Assembly (NCBI GenBank): GCA_022844275.1
Contig: JALHMB010000002.1
Coordinates: forward strand, 682,001 to 746,000
Origin: Hyphomicrobiaceae bacterium
Lineage (GTDB): Bacteria; Pseudomonadota; Alphaproteobacteria; Rhizobiales; Hyphomicrobiaceae
Direction: 5' to 3'
Length of the DNA stretch: 64,000 nucleotides
Shown: positions 48,971-59,555 of the stretch, in pieces
Layout: the number at the start of each line of letters is the position of its first letter
Position numbering within the stretch: the stretch's first letter is position 1
Notes under the pieces: model-generated
Database searches by the model: none
What the model was told of the DNA's origin: nothing
The model's input: only the letters and a program-made list of their open reading frames with translations
Translations under genes and position numbers: made by a program

Positions 48971-50359
48971 ATGGATCCCGACGCCCCCATAACTGATGAC
49001 GAAATTCGCGCGCTGTTCGAGCCAATGCTCGGCGCGCCGATGGCGGTTGCCGTATCGGGCGGCGCCGACAGCATGGCGCTCATGCACATCGCCCAACGCG
49101 CGCTTGCGCTCGTGCCGCCGCTGCTCAAGTCCATGGAGCAGCCGGGACGTCCGCGGCTGATCGTGCTGACGGTGGATCACGGATTGCGGACGGGATCGGC
49201 TGACGATGCAGTTTGGGTTGCATCTCAAGCGGAAGCGGCCGGCCTGCCGTGCCGCGTGCTGCGCTGGGAGGGTGAGAAGCCCGCACACGGCATTCAGGCG
49301 GCAGCGCGGGCAGCGCGGTATCGCCTTTTGCATGAAGCACTGATCGAGGAAGCACGTCCCTACGAACGCCTGGAGCGCAATCTGCTCACGGCCCACCACT
49401 ACGAGGATCAGGCCGAGACCTTCCTCATGCACCTCGTACGCGGCAGTGGCATCGATGGATTGAGCGCGATGCAGCGCGTGGCATTTGTTCCCACTACGCC
49501 GATGCCTCAAGGCACCGTTGACGCTCGACTCGAAGTTATCCGTCCCCTTCTCGACATGCCGAAGTCGCGATTGGTCGCGACATTGCGCGAGGCTGGCCTC
49601 ACGTGGCGCGAGGACCCGAGCAACGATCGCGATGATTTCGAGCGCGTGCGCGTGCGCAAGGCACTCGCTTCACTATCGGCGCTGGGTATTACGAGCGAGG
49701 CCATCGCGCGGAGTTCAAGACGTTTGTCACGTGCACGCGCGTCAATCGTGCGCCAAGCCATCGAAACCCCCGAACGACACGTGGATTGGCACGGCGGCCA
49801 GTTCGGCTCGATCGCGCTCGATACGCTCAACAATCTCTCGGAGGAGATCTCGATCCGGGTTCTGAGGTATCTGATTGCAGCCTACGGCGGAGAGTCGCCA
49901 GCCCCGCGGCTGTCGGAAATCGAAGCCCTGGCCGAGCGCATCCGCGCGACGTCCGAGCGCCCATGGCCCGCGCGCGCCGCGACGCTCGGCGGCTGCCGGC
50001 TCGACTGGCGGCCAGGAGGAGATCTGCGGGTATGGAGGGAAGCAGGTCGCGCGGGACTTCCCACGCTTAATTTCATGCCGGGCGCGAATTCAATCGTTTG
50101 GGATCGCCGGTTCGAGATCAGCGCGACGGCTGAGTTGCATGACCCTATCGAGGTCAGGCCGCTGGATGCATCGACGTGGCGCAAGCTGAAAGCGGAGCTG
50201 CCGAACCTCGGCAAACTCCGTCTGCCCCCCGGCGCGGTGACCACATTGCCCGGATGCTGGCACAGCGTGGAACTACTAGCGGTACCGGGTATGCCGGTAC
50301 CGTCTTCACCGCTGCTCCGAGCAAAATTCGTCGGCGGACGCGACCTCAATGCCCTCTGA
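48971..50359 (+). CDS. tilS: tRNA(Ile)-lysidine synthetase
   Basis: PP-loop VAVSGGADSMALMHIA...GIQAAARAARYRLL...AHHYEDQAETFLMHLVRGSGIDGL. Confidence 0.95.
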   Translation: MDPDAPITDDEIRALFEPMLGAPMAVAVSGGADSMALMHIAQRALALVPPLLKSMEQPGRPRLIVLTVDHGLRTGSADDAVWVASQAEAAGLPCRVLRWEGEKPAHGIQAAARAARYRLLHEALIEEARPYERLERNLLTAHHYEDQAETFLMHLVRGSGIDGLSAMQRVAFVPTTPMPQGTVDARLEVIRPLLDMPKSRLVATLREAGLTWREDPSNDRDDFERVRVRKALASLSALGITSEAIARSSRRLSRARASIVRQAIETPERHVDWHGGQFGSIALDTLNNLSEEISIRVLRYLIAAYGGESPAPRLSEIEALAERIRATSERPWPARAATLGGCRLDWRPGGDLRVWREAGRAGLPTLNFMPGANSIVWDRRFEISATAELHDPIEVRPLDASTWRKLKAELPNLGKLRLPPGAVTTLPGCWHSVELLAVPGMPVPSSPLLRAKFVGGRDLNAL

Positions 50360-50391
50360 GGGCGCCGCGTCCGTCGAGCTGCCCTGTGGGC

Positions 50392-50592
50392 TTACTCGTA
50401 GTGCTTCTCGAAGGCCTTGGAGGCGGCAACGCTGTGCTCGACGCCGCTCGTGCGCAGGCGCTCGTACTCGCGCCAGGCCTCGAGACCGGCATTGAGGGCC
50501 GACATGTACTCCTTGAAGCGGGCATAGAGGCTCGGCTTCTTGGCTTCGCCTGGCATGTAGTCCAGGGCGGCATCATAGGACTTCGTGCTCAT
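50392..50592 (-). CDS. Small hypothetical protein
   Basis: MSTKSYDAALDYMPGEAKKPSLYARFKEYMSALNAGLEAWREYERLRTSGVEHSVAASKAFEKHYE; good composition and isolated position. Confidence 0.6.
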   Translation of the reverse strand: MSTKSYDAALDYMPGEAKKPSLYARFKEYMSALNAGLEAWREYERLRTSGVEHSVAASKAFEKHYE

Positions 50593-50874
50593 GATCTTGT
50601 CCTTTGCTCATCTCGGCATCGCCCCTGTTTCCGGCGCGTATGCTCTGGTATGCCATATACCGCCTATTGTGCGTCGCAACAAGAATGGTGCGCCGCGATG
50701 CCGATATGCATTTTTGCATAGCACGTGCAAAGGGGTCTTCTCGACCTCATTGCGAGCCACCCAGATAGGCTCCTCCGACCCTTGATTGGGGCTCAGCTTT
50801 CATGATCGGATGAAATCCGCAGAACGTCCCTTTCCGGGGCGTCCCATCACAACATTCAGGAGAGGAACGCCGGC

Positions 50875-51630
50875 ATGGCAACGAACAAGGTCGCGATCAT
50901 CACCGGCGGCGGTACCGGCATCGGCCGGGCTGCGGCGCTCCATCTCCAGGCCGACGGTTGGGACGTGGTCGTGACCGGCCGGCGCAAGGCCGAGCTGGAT
51001 GGCACTGTCGCGCTCGCCAAGAAGGGCGGCGGGCGGATGCTGGCGGTTCCCGCCGACGTTACCAAGCAGGACGAGGTGAAGAAGCTCTTCGCCGAGACGG
51101 TGAAGAGCTTCGGTCGTCTCGACTTCCTCTTCAATAATGCCGGCCGCGGGCTGCCAGCTGGTCCCATGGAGGACATCAAGCTCGAAGACTGGCAGAGCAT
51201 CGTGAACGTTAATCTGACAGCCAGCTTCCTCTGTGCGCAGGAAGCCATCCGCCAGTTCAAGGCGCAATCACCGCAAGGCGGCCGCATCGTCAACAACGGC
51301 TCGATTTCCGCCCATACGCCGCGGCCCATGTCGGTCGGCTACACGTCGACGAAGCACGCCATTACGGGCCTCACGAAGTGCATCGCGCTCGATGGGCGGC
51401 CGTTCAACATCGCCTGCGGTCAGCTCGATGTCGGCAATGCCGACACCGCCATGGGTGGACGCATGAAGGCGGGCGTGCCGCAGGCGCGTGGAGATATACA
51501 GCCGGAGCCGGTCATGGATGTCGAACATTGCGGCTCGGCCATCCGCTACATGGCGAGCCTGCCGCTCGACACGAACGTGCTCACCATGACGATCAAGGCG
51601 ACGAACATGCCCTTCGAGGGGCGTGGCTGA
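50875..51630 (+). CDS. SDR family oxidoreductase
   Basis: VAIITGGGTGIGRAAALHLQADGW (TGxxxGxG); YTSTKHAITGL (YxxxK). Confidence 0.94.
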   Translation: MATNKVAIITGGGTGIGRAAALHLQADGWDVVVTGRRKAELDGTVALAKKGGGRMLAVPADVTKQDEVKKLFAETVKSFGRLDFLFNNAGRGLPAGPMEDIKLEDWQSIVNVNLTASFLCAQEAIRQFKAQSPQGGRIVNNGSISAHTPRPMSVGYTSTKHAITGLTKCIALDGRPFNIACGQLDVGNADTAMGGRMKAGVPQARGDIQPEPVMDVEHCGSAIRYMASLPLDTNVLTMTIKATNMPFEGRG

Positions 51631-51631
51631 G

Positions 51632-51822
51632 CTTCGCGCCTGCGGCGCGACGGGGCTTTCGCCCCTGACCCCAACCGGGAGGGACGCCCTCCCGGACCCA
51701 CCCGCTTTTATAAGTTTGCAGAACGCCGGCCGCGCATTCCCAGATTGTAAAAGACGGGGGTACGGGGGTGTCCCCCGCGCGGGTTATAGGGCGGCAGCCC
51801 TGTTCGCGTCGAAGACGCGACT
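51632..51822. repeat. Composite palindromic repeat, copy D (full, near-symmetric)
   Basis: Left and right halves are inverted relatives around core ttataagtttgcagaacgccggccgcgcattcccagattgtaaaa. Confidence 0.88.
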
Positions 51823-51850
51823 GCACGCAGTGACCGGGCTGAGGCGCGAT

Positions 51851-52933
51851 CTACCCTCGCCGAAGTGCGCGGCCTGTGGTGGTATCGAAGACGTGCACGC
51901 GGTTCGCTGGCACGCGAAGCCCGAGCGCACGGGTCCCGAGATCGGGCATGGACGAGGCCACGGAGAGCACGAGCGGCTCACCGCCTGCGGTGCCATGCAC
52001 GAGCCGGTTCGGCCCGAGTTCCTCGACGAACTCCGGCTTGATGACGAAGCCCGTGTTTTCGTCCGGCGTCGCGACGGTCATATCCTCCGGACGGATGCCG
52101 ACTTCGACCGCCGTCCCCTCCGCAACCTCGAACGTGTCCGGATCGAAATCCAGCGTGCCCGATCCTGGGATCTCGACCTTGCCGCGCCCGATCACACGGC
52201 CCGGCGCGAGATTCATGGCCGGCGAGCCGATGAAGGTCGCGACGAAGCGCGTGGCCGGCCGGTTGTAGACTTCCGTCGGTTTGCCGACCTGCTCGATGCG
52301 CCCCTGGTTCATGACGACGACCACATCGGCAAGCGTCATGGCTTCGACCTGGTCGTGCGTGACGAAGATCGATGTTGCCTTGAGGCGGTTGTGCAGGCGA
52401 CGGATCTCGATGCGCATCTGTACACGCAGCTTGGCGTCGAGATTGGAGAGCGGCTCGTCGAAGAGAAAGGCCTGAGGCTCGCGCACGATCGCGCGGCCCA
52501 TGGCAACGCGCTGGCGCTGGCCGCCGGAGAGTGCGCGCGGGCGACGTTCCAGAAAGTCCTCGATGGCGAGCATCTTCGCGGCTTCTCGTACGCGCCTCTC
52601 GATCTCGGGCTTCGGTGTGCCGCGATTGCGCAGGCCGTAAGCCATGTTGTCGTACACGCTCATGTGTGGATAGAGCGCGTAATTCTGGAAGACCATGGCG
52701 ATGTCGCGCTCGGCCGGCTCGACCTCGTTCACGACCCGATCGGCGATCCTGCAGGTGCCGCTGGTGATGGTCTCGAGACCGGCGATCATCCGCAACAGCG
52801 TTGACTTGCCACAGCCCGAGGGCCCGAGCAAAACGGTGAACGATCCATTCGGCACGTTGAGCGAGATGCCTTTCACGGCCTCAACGCCGCCCGGATAGAC
52901 CTTTTTGACGTTGTCCAGAACTACCGAAGCCAT
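51851..52933 (-). CDS. ugpC: ABC transporter ATP-binding protein, UgpC/MalK type
   Basis: [25 protein letters not shown]...[19 protein letters not shown]...[15 protein letters not shown]. Confidence 0.93.
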   Translation of the reverse strand: MASVVLDNVKKVYPGGVEAVKGISLNVPNGSFTVLLGPSGCGKSTLLRMIAGLETITSGTCRIADRVVNEVEPAERDIAMVFQNYALYPHMSVYDNMAYGLRNRGTPKPEIERRVREAAKMLAIEDFLERRPRALSGGQRQRVAMGRAIVREPQAFLFDEPLSNLDAKLRVQMRIEIRRLHNRLKATSIFVTHDQVEAMTLADVVVVMNQGRIEQVGKPTEVYNRPATRFVATFIGSPAMNLAPGRVIGRGKVEIPGSGTLDFDPDTFEVAEGTAVEVGIRPEDMTVATPDENTGFVIKPEFVEELGPNRLVHGTAGGEPLVLSVASSMPDLGTRALGLRVPANRVHVFDTTTGRALRRG

Positions 52934-52937
52934 GCGG

Positions 52938-53792
52938 CTACTTCTCCGTCTCCACCAGTCCTTTGATGAACCAGCGCTGCATGAGGAGGACAACCGCCAC
53001 GGGCGGCAGCATTGCGAGGATCACGGCCGCCATAACGAGCGGCCACTGCGGATCGGTATCGGCGACGTTGATCATGCGCTGAATGCCCATGACCACCGTC
53101 AGGTATTGGCGATCCGTCGTCATGAGGAGCGGCCAGAGGTACTGGTTCCAGCCGAACGTGAACATGATCACGAAGAGCGCCGCGAGGTTCGTGCGCGAGA
53201 GCGGGAGCAGGATGTCTTTCATGAACTTGACCGGTCCGGCGCCGTCAATGCGCGCGGCTTCCGCGAGTTCATCCGGCACCGTCAGGAAGAACTGCCGGAA
53301 TAGGAAGGTCGCCGTCGCCGAGGCGATGAGCGGGATCGTAAGGCCGGCGTAGGAGTTCAGGAGACCGAGATCGGCGACGACTTTGAAGGTCGGTACGATC
53401 CGCACTTCCACGGGCAGCATCAGGGTCATGAAGATGATCCAGAACACGGCCATGCGGAAGGGAAAGCGGAAGTAGACGATCGCGAACGCGGCGATGAAGG
53501 AGACGAAGATCTTTCCGAGCGCGATGATCATGGCCATGATGAAACTGTTCGTCATCATGCGCCAGAGCGGGACACCGCCCGCGATCGGATTGATCAGTCC
53601 GTCGAAGAGGAGCGTTCGATAGTTCTCGATGAGTTGCGTGCCGGGCCATAACGGGATCGGCGCCGTCATGATGTCTTTGGCGTGGTGCGTCGACGCGACG
53701 AACGTAACCCAAATCGGGAACGCAACGACCACGATACCGAGAATCAGCACCAAATGTGCCAGGAAAGTCGCGAGAGGACGGCGCTCGACCAT
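52938..53792 (-). CDS. ugpE: sn-glycerol-3-phosphate-type ABC transporter permease UgpE
   Basis: [79 protein letters not shown]; start trimmed to 53792. Confidence 0.93.
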   Translation of the reverse strand: MVERRPLATFLAHLVLILGIVVVAFPIWVTFVASTHHAKDIMTAPIPLWPGTQLIENYRTLLFDGLINPIAGGVPLWRMMTNSFIMAMIIALGKIFVSFIAAFAIVYFRFPFRMAVFWIIFMTLMLPVEVRIVPTFKVVADLGLLNSYAGLTIPLIASATATFLFRQFFLTVPDELAEAARIDGAGPVKFMKDILLPLSRTNLAALFVIMFTFGWNQYLWPLLMTTDRQYLTVVMGIQRMINVADTDPQWPLVMAAVILAMLPPVAVVLLMQRWFIKGLVETEK

Positions 53793-54673
53793 CAGTAGGA
53801 CACCTTGCGCTCGATATAGCGGAACTGGACGACGGTGAGCACAATCACGATGAACATGAGGATCACCGACTGCGCCGCGGAGGCACCGAGATCGAGGCCT
53901 ATGAAGCCGTCGTTGAAGACCTTGTAGACGAGAATCTCGGTTGCCTTGGCAGGGCCGCCGCTCGTCGTCGCGTGCACGATGCCGAACGTATCGAAGAAGG
54001 CATAGACGATGTTGACGACGAGCAGGAAGAAGGTGGTCGGCGACAGCAGCGGGAAGACGATGGTCCAGAAGCGCTTCGCCGGACCGGCACCATCGATGGC
54101 TGCGGCCTCGATCAGCGAGCGCGGAATGGCCTGAAGACCCGCAAGGAAGAACACGAAATTGTAGCTGATCTGCTTCCAGACCGCCGCGATCGTGATCAAT
54201 GCGAATGCATCCTGTCCGCGGATCTGATGGTTCCAATCATATCCGATGCTGTGCATCACGTAGGCGACAATACCGATGCGCGGATTGAACATGAAAACCC
54301 ACAACGCACCAGCGACGGCCGGCGCCACGGCATACGGCCACACGAGCATGGTCTTGTACCCGGTCGCGCCCTTGATGATCCGATCAGCCATGACGGCGAG
54401 GAGCAATGCGAGGCCCATTGCGAAGCCGGCGACAAGCAGGCTGAAGACGGCGGTACGATTGAAGGATTCCAGATAGTCGCGATTGCGGAACAGAGCGGTG
54501 AAGTTGTCGAACCAGACGAACTGGCTCTTGAGGCCGAAGGGATCCTCGAGAAGTACCGACTGATAGAGCGCCTGACTTGCAGGCCAGACGAAGAACACGA
54601 ACGTGATGATGAGCTGCGGCGTGACGAGCGCGAGCGGCAACCACGAGGATCGGAAGACCGCGCGCTTCTCCAT
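53792..54673 (-). CDS. ugpA: sn-glycerol-3-phosphate-type ABC transporter permease UgpA
   Basis: [71 protein letters not shown]. Confidence 0.93.
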   Translation of the reverse strand: MEKRAVFRSSWLPLALVTPQLIITFVFFVWPASQALYQSVLLEDPFGLKSQFVWFDNFTALFRNRDYLESFNRTAVFSLLVAGFAMGLALLLAVMADRIIKGATGYKTMLVWPYAVAPAVAGALWVFMFNPRIGIVAYVMHSIGYDWNHQIRGQDAFALITIAAVWKQISYNFVFFLAGLQAIPRSLIEAAAIDGAGPAKRFWTIVFPLLSPTTFFLLVVNIVYAFFDTFGIVHATTSGGPAKATEILVYKVFNDGFIGLDLGASAAQSVILMFIVIVLTVVQFRYIERKVSY

Positions 54674-54776
54674 GCGTGTGCAGTTCCGCCATTAAGAAGC
54701 TCCGGCCAAGATCGACCGGAGCGGTCAGGATAGGGTGAAAGGGCGGATGCGCCAGGCACCCGCCCTCGTATTTTGG

Positions 54777-56096
54777 CTACTTGTTGGCAGCTTCAAAGCG
54801 GCGGAGCAGCTCGTTACCGCGCGAAACCGCGGCGTCGAGGGCCTCCTTGGCCGTCTTCTTGCCCGACCATACGCCTTCCAGTTCCTCGTCGATGATGTCG
54901 CGGATCTGGACGAAGTTGCCGAAGCGCAGGCCCTTGGAGTTGGCCGTAGGCGGGTTCAGCGTCATCTGCTTGATCGAGACGTCCGTGCCCGGATTCTTGG
55001 CGTAGTAGCCCTGCTGCTGGCTGAGCTCGTACGATGCCGTCGTGATCGGCAGGTAGCCCGTCTCCTGGTGCCACTTGGCCTGGACCTCGGGCTGCGAGAG
55101 ATAGTTGAAGAACTGTCCAACGCCCTTGTAGGTCTCCTTCGGATGACCGGCGAGAACCCAGAGCGTGGCGCCGCCGATGATCGAATTCTGCGGCGCGCCC
55201 TTCACGTCGGGCCAATACGGCAACATGCCTACGCCGAACTCGAAGTCCTTCGCATTGGCGCGCACACCCGCCTGCGAGGCCGATGAGTTCATGTACATCG
55301 CGCACTCCTGCGTATAGAACTTCGGCGCGCTGTCGGCGCGGCGTCCGCCATAGTCAAAGATCTTCGACTTCTGCCACTCGCCCATGGCCGCGATATGCTT
55401 GACGTGCAACGGCGAGTTGAACTGGAATTCGGTGTCGAGACCGTCGAAGCCATTGGACTTCGTTGCGATGGGTACGTTGTGAAGCGCAGAGAAGTTCTCG
55501 ATCACCACCCATGACGGCCAGCCAATGGTGAAGCCGCACTTCACGCCTGAGGCCTGAAGCTTCTTGGCCGCAGCCTCAAGTTCCGGCCATGTCTTCGGCG
55601 GGCTCTCTGGATCGAGACCGGCCTTCTTAAAGAGGGTCTTGTTGTAGAACATGACCGGCGTCGAGCTGTTGAATGGCATCGAAAGCATGTTGCCGGCGCT
55701 GTCGCTGTAGTAGCCGGTGACGCTCGGCAGATAGTTCTTCGGATCGAACGGAAGGTTCTGATCCTTCATGAGCTGGTAGACGGGATAGACGGCGCCCTTT
55801 GCCGCCATCAGCGTCGCCGTGCCGACCTCGAAGACCTGGACGATGTGGGGATGCTGCTTGGCGCGGAAGGCCGCAATCGCGCCAGTCATCGTCTCGGTGT
55901 AGTTCCCCTTGTAGATGGGAACGATCTTGTAGTCCTTCTGCGTGGCATTGAAGCCGGCCGCGATCGCATCGACCTTCTGGCCGAGTTCGCCGCCCATGGC
56001 GTGCCACCACTGAATTTCGGTCTGAGCAGAGGCCGGGTTCGCAAATACAAGGCCAGCCGCCACGCCCACGAGGGCGTGCTTCACACGTCGCAACAT
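54777..56096 (-). CDS. ugpB: Extracellular sugar/glycerol-3-phosphate-binding protein UgpB
   Basis: Signal peptide; QTEIQWWHAMGGELGQKVDAIAAGFNATQKDYKIVPIYKGNYTETM. Confidence 0.94.
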   Translation of the reverse strand: MLRRVKHALVGVAAGLVFANPASAQTEIQWWHAMGGELGQKVDAIAAGFNATQKDYKIVPIYKGNYTETMTGAIAAFRAKQHPHIVQVFEVGTATLMAAKGAVYPVYQLMKDQNLPFDPKNYLPSVTGYYSDSAGNMLSMPFNSSTPVMFYNKTLFKKAGLDPESPPKTWPELEAAAKKLQASGVKCGFTIGWPSWVVIENFSALHNVPIATKSNGFDGLDTEFQFNSPLHVKHIAAMGEWQKSKIFDYGGRRADSAPKFYTQECAMYMNSSASQAGVRANAKDFEFGVGMLPYWPDVKGAPQNSIIGGATLWVLAGHPKETYKGVGQFFNYLSQPEVQAKWHQETGYLPITTASYELSQQQGYYAKNPGTDVSIKQMTLNPPTANSKGLRFGNFVQIRDIIDEELEGVWSGKKTAKEALDAAVSRGNELLRRFEAANK

Positions 56097-56211
56097 ATTA
56101 GGACCTCCCATCGGTCACCGCTTGGATGCGGATGCTCTTATTGGAGTTTTATGACAGCCTAACGAAAACATCCAGCACAAGAATTCTGCCCGCGGAGCAG
56201 GTTGAAGATGT

Positions 56212-58014
56212 TCAGTTTTCTTCCATCTTGAGCGCCGCGATGAAGGCCTCCTGCGGGATCTCCACGGAGCCAAACTCGCGCATTTTCTTCTTACCCTTCT
56301 TCTGCTTCTCGAGAAGCTTGCGCTTACGCGTGATGTCGCCGCCATAGCATTTGGCGAGCACGTCCTTCCGAAGCGCCCGGATGGTCTCGCGCGCGATCAC
56401 CTTGGCGCCGATCGCGGCCTGGATCGGGATCTGGAATAGATGCGGCGGGATCAGCTCCTTGAGCTTCTCGCACATGGCGCGCCCGCGCTGCTCGGCCCGG
56501 CTCTTGTGGACGATGATCGAGAGGGCATCCACCGCATCGCCATTGACCAGGATCGAGAGCTTGACGAGATCGCCCTCCTCGTAGCCCACGATGTGGTAGT
56601 CGAACGAGGCATAGCCGCGCGAGACGGACTTCAGCCGATCGTAGAAATCGAACACCACCTCGTTGAGCGGCAGCTCGTACACGAGCATTGCGCGCGTGCC
56701 GACATAAGTCAGGTTCTTCTGGCGGCCACGGCGGTCCTGGCAAAGCTTGAGAACCGCGCCGAGGTACTCGTCCGGCACGAGGATCGTCGCCTCGATCCAC
56801 GGCTCCTCGATGTGATCGATGCGCACGGGATCCGGCATGTCGGCCGGGTTGTGCATCTCGATCATTGAGCCGTCATTCATGTGCAGATGATAGATGACCG
56901 ACGGCGCGGTCGTGATGAGATCGAGGTTGAACTCGCGCTCCAGCCGCTCGGTGATGATCTCGAGATGCAGCAGACCGAGAAATCCGCAACGGAAGCCAAA
57001 GCCCAGCGCCGCCGAGCTTTCGGTTTCAAACGAGAAGCTCGCGTCATTCAGACGAAGCTTGCCCATAGCCTCGCGCAAATCTTCGAAGTCGGCTGCGTCG
57101 ACTGGAAAGAGGCCGCAGAAAACGACGGGCTGCGCAGGCTTGAAGCCCGGCAATGGCTCCGTGGTGGGATTCTTCTCGTCCGTAATTGTATCGCCGACGC
57201 GCGTATCGGCGACCTGCTTGATCGCGGCAGTGAAGAAACCGACCTCGCCCGTCGAGAGCTCGGACAGCATTTCCTGCTTCGGGCGGAAGATGCCGACGCG
57301 ATCGGCCTGATAGCTCGTATCCGTGGCCATCAGCTTGACGCGCTGACCCTTCTTCAAGACACCGTCGATGACGCGCACGAGCACGACCACGCCGAGATAC
57401 GCATCGTACCAGCTATCGACCAGCAGCGCCTTGAGCGGTTTCGTCTTGTCGCCCTTGGGCGGCGGCAGGCGCGTGACGATGGCTTCGAGCACATCGGCGA
57501 CACCCAGGCCCGTTTTGGCCGAAATGGGGACAGCCTCGGAGGCATCGATGCCGATTACGTCCTCGATCTGCTGCTTCACGCGATCCGGATCGGCCGCGGG
57601 CAGGTCGATCTTGTTGAGGACCGGCACGATCTCCAGGTTGTGGTCGATCGCCTGATAGACGTTGGCCAGGGTCTGCGCTTCGACGCCCTGGGAGGCATCG
57701 ACGACGAGCAGCGCCCCCTCGCAGGCCGCGAGCGAGCGCGAGACCTCATAGGCGAAATCCACGTGCCCAGGCGTGTCCATCAGGTTGAGCTGATAGGTCT
57801 TGCCGTCCTTGGCCTTGTAGTCGAGGCGTACGGTCTGCGCCTTGATGGTGATGCCGCGCTCGCGCTCGATGTCCATCGAATCGAGGATCTGATCCTGCAT
57901 TTCGCGGTCGGAGACGTTACCGCAGAGCTGGATCAGCCGGTCGGCCAGGGTGGATTTACCATGGTCGATGTGGGCGATGATGGAGAAGTTGCGGATCAAA
58001 TCGGTGTTGGTCAT
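56212..58014 (-). CDS. lepA: Elongation factor 4 (LepA)
   Basis: [64 protein letters not shown]. Confidence 0.98.
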   Translation of the reverse strand: MTNTDLIRNFSIIAHIDHGKSTLADRLIQLCGNVSDREMQDQILDSMDIERERGITIKAQTVRLDYKAKDGKTYQLNLMDTPGHVDFAYEVSRSLAACEGALLVVDASQGVEAQTLANVYQAIDHNLEIVPVLNKIDLPAADPDRVKQQIEDVIGIDASEAVPISAKTGLGVADVLEAIVTRLPPPKGDKTKPLKALLVDSWYDAYLGVVVLVRVIDGVLKKGQRVKLMATDTSYQADRVGIFRPKQEMLSELSTGEVGFFTAAIKQVADTRVGDTITDEKNPTTEPLPGFKPAQPVVFCGLFPVDAADFEDLREAMGKLRLNDASFSFETESSAALGFGFRCGFLGLLHLEIITERLEREFNLDLITTAPSVIYHLHMNDGSMIEMHNPADMPDPVRIDHIEEPWIEATILVPDEYLGAVLKLCQDRRGRQKNLTYVGTRAMLVYELPLNEVVFDFYDRLKSVSRGYASFDYHIVGYEEGDLVKLSILVNGDAVDALSIIVHKSRAEQRGRAMCEKLKELIPPHLFQIPIQAAIGAKVIARETIRALRKDVLAKCYGGDITRKRKLLEKQKKGKKKMREFGSVEIPQEAFIAALKMEEN

Positions 58015-58139
58015 GGCGCGCTAGATAGCATCGCCTTCTGCACCGCAAAAGGGCTGTATGGCGAATTCGCGGAGTTACAGGGTTTTCAAGCCGATTGCGG
58101 CAGTGGCGGGCACCTGTTCAGAGCCCGGTCAGATGCGCG

Positions 58140-58169
58140 AAGGCCCGACTACGGGCGCAGCCGGGCCTT
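58140..58169 (-). terminator. Candidate hairpin downstream of the 24-aa ORF
   Basis: aaggcccg-actacgggcgcagc-cgggcctt inverted repeat. Confidence 0.45.
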
Positions 58170-58190
58170 AGATAACTTCTGGACGGTCGG

Positions 58191-58265
58191 TCAGACCGCA
58201 CCCACCAGCATCAGAACCAGAACGACCGACAAGGGAACACCAAGCAACCAGAGAACGACGGGCAT
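58191..58265 (-). CDS. 24-aa hydrophobic small membrane protein (not in supplied ORF track)
   Basis: ATG-CCC... encodes MPVVLWLLGVPLSVVLVLMLVGAV; SD GGAGGT 4 nt upstream of this ATG. Confidence 0.6.
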   Translation of the reverse strand: MPVVLWLLGVPLSVVLVLMLVGAV

Positions 58266-58323
58266 AACGACCTCCATGTTTGTCGTCTGGAGAACGCCTG
58301 CCTCGCATTGGAGGTTCCGTAAC

Positions 58324-59280
58324 TCACACGCCTCTGAATGCCTTCACCTTGCGCTCCACTGCATCCCAGATCATGGCCGCGATATCGTTGCCGCCGAAGT
58401 TCTTCACCTGACGGATGCCGGTTGGCGAGGTGACGTTGATTTCCGTCAGATAGGGCCCGATCACGTCGATCCCAGTGAAGATGAGGCCGCGGGCCTTGAG
58501 GTGCGGGCCGAGCCGGGCGCAGATCTCGAGGTCGCGCGGCGTAAGCTCGGTCGGCGTCGCCTGTCCGCCGACATGCATGTTCGAGCGCGTTTCGTCTGCC
58601 GCCGGCACGCGATTGATGGCGCCTGCCACCTCGCCGTCGACGAGGATGATGCGCTTGTCGCCCGCGCGTACTTCAGGGCGGAACTCCTGCACCATGAAGG
58701 GTTCGCGAAACACTGTCTGGAACAGCTCGATGAGCGAGTTCAGATTCGTGTCGTCCTCGCGCACGCGGAACACGCCCGAGCCGCCGTTGCCGTACAGCGG
58801 CTTGAGAATGATGTCCTTGTAGCGCGCGCGGAACTCCTTCACGTCCTCCGGATTGCGCGTGACGAGCGTCGGCGGCATGAGGTCCTGGAATTCGAGCACC
58901 CACACCTTCTCGGGCGCATTGCGCACGTGCGCGGGATCGTTGACGACGAGCGTACGCGGGTGAATGCGCTCCAGGAGATGCGTCGTCGTGATGTAGGCCA
59001 TATCGAACGGCGGATCCTGGCGCAGCAGCACCACGTCCCACGTGCCGAGATCGATCTTGCGGGCGTTCGACAGCTTGTAGTGATCGCCGATCTTGTCCTC
59101 GACCGTCAGCGTCTCGCCGCGCGCGATGAGCTTGTCGCCATCGAGCGCGATATTCTGCGGCGTGTAGTAGAACAGCTCATGCCCGCGCTTCTGGGCTTCG
59201 AGCAGCATCGCAAAAGTGGAATCGCCGCGAATATCGATGCGGTCGATCGGGTCCATCTGACAGGCAATCTTGAGAGCCAT
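58324..59280 (-). CDS. gshB: Glutathione synthetase
   Basis: [82 protein letters not shown]-like ATP-grasp. Confidence 0.97.
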   Translation of the reverse strand: MALKIACQMDPIDRIDIRGDSTFAMLLEAQKRGHELFYYTPQNIALDGDKLIARGETLTVEDKIGDHYKLSNARKIDLGTWDVVLLRQDPPFDMAYITTTHLLERIHPRTLVVNDPAHVRNAPEKVWVLEFQDLMPPTLVTRNPEDVKEFRARYKDIILKPLYGNGGSGVFRVREDDTNLNSLIELFQTVFREPFMVQEFRPEVRAGDKRIILVDGEVAGAINRVPAADETRSNMHVGGQATPTELTPRDLEICARLGPHLKARGLIFTGIDVIGPYLTEINVTSPTGIRQVKNFGGNDIAAMIWDAVERKVKAFRGV

Positions 59281-59384
59281 GGGCGTATCGTCTCCAGCGC
59301 AAGCGCGCGGCCATTCTCGTTCGGCGCCCATGCAAACGGGCCGGGAGGCGGGAAGTCAATCGGTATGTCGGATGGGCTGCTCAC

Positions 59385-59554
59385 TCGCGCCTCCGGCGCG
59401 ACGGGGACCAGTCCCCGAACCCCTTCCGCGGGGGCACCCTCCCGGCCCCTCCCGCCTTTATGTATTTGCTGAACGCCGGCCGCGACCTCCAAGCATCAAA
59501 AAGAAGGGGTTCGGGGTCTCGTCGTCTCGACGGCACGCGCCGCAGGCACGAAGC
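59385..59554. repeat. Composite palindromic repeat, copy E
   Basis: cgcgcctccggcgcgacggggaccagtccccg...cctttatgtatttgctgaacgccggccgcg core shared with copy D; ends 1 nt from GMC stop. Confidence 0.85.
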
Positions 59555-59555
59555 G

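Noticed and set aside
51623-52804. 393-aa plus-strand ORF
   Set aside because: Starts in repeat D and runs antisense to ugpC.
56881-59472. 863-aa plus-strand ORF
   Set aside because: Fully antisense to lepA and gshB; low-complexity Arg/Asp/Leu-rich translation typical of a GC-rich shadow frame.
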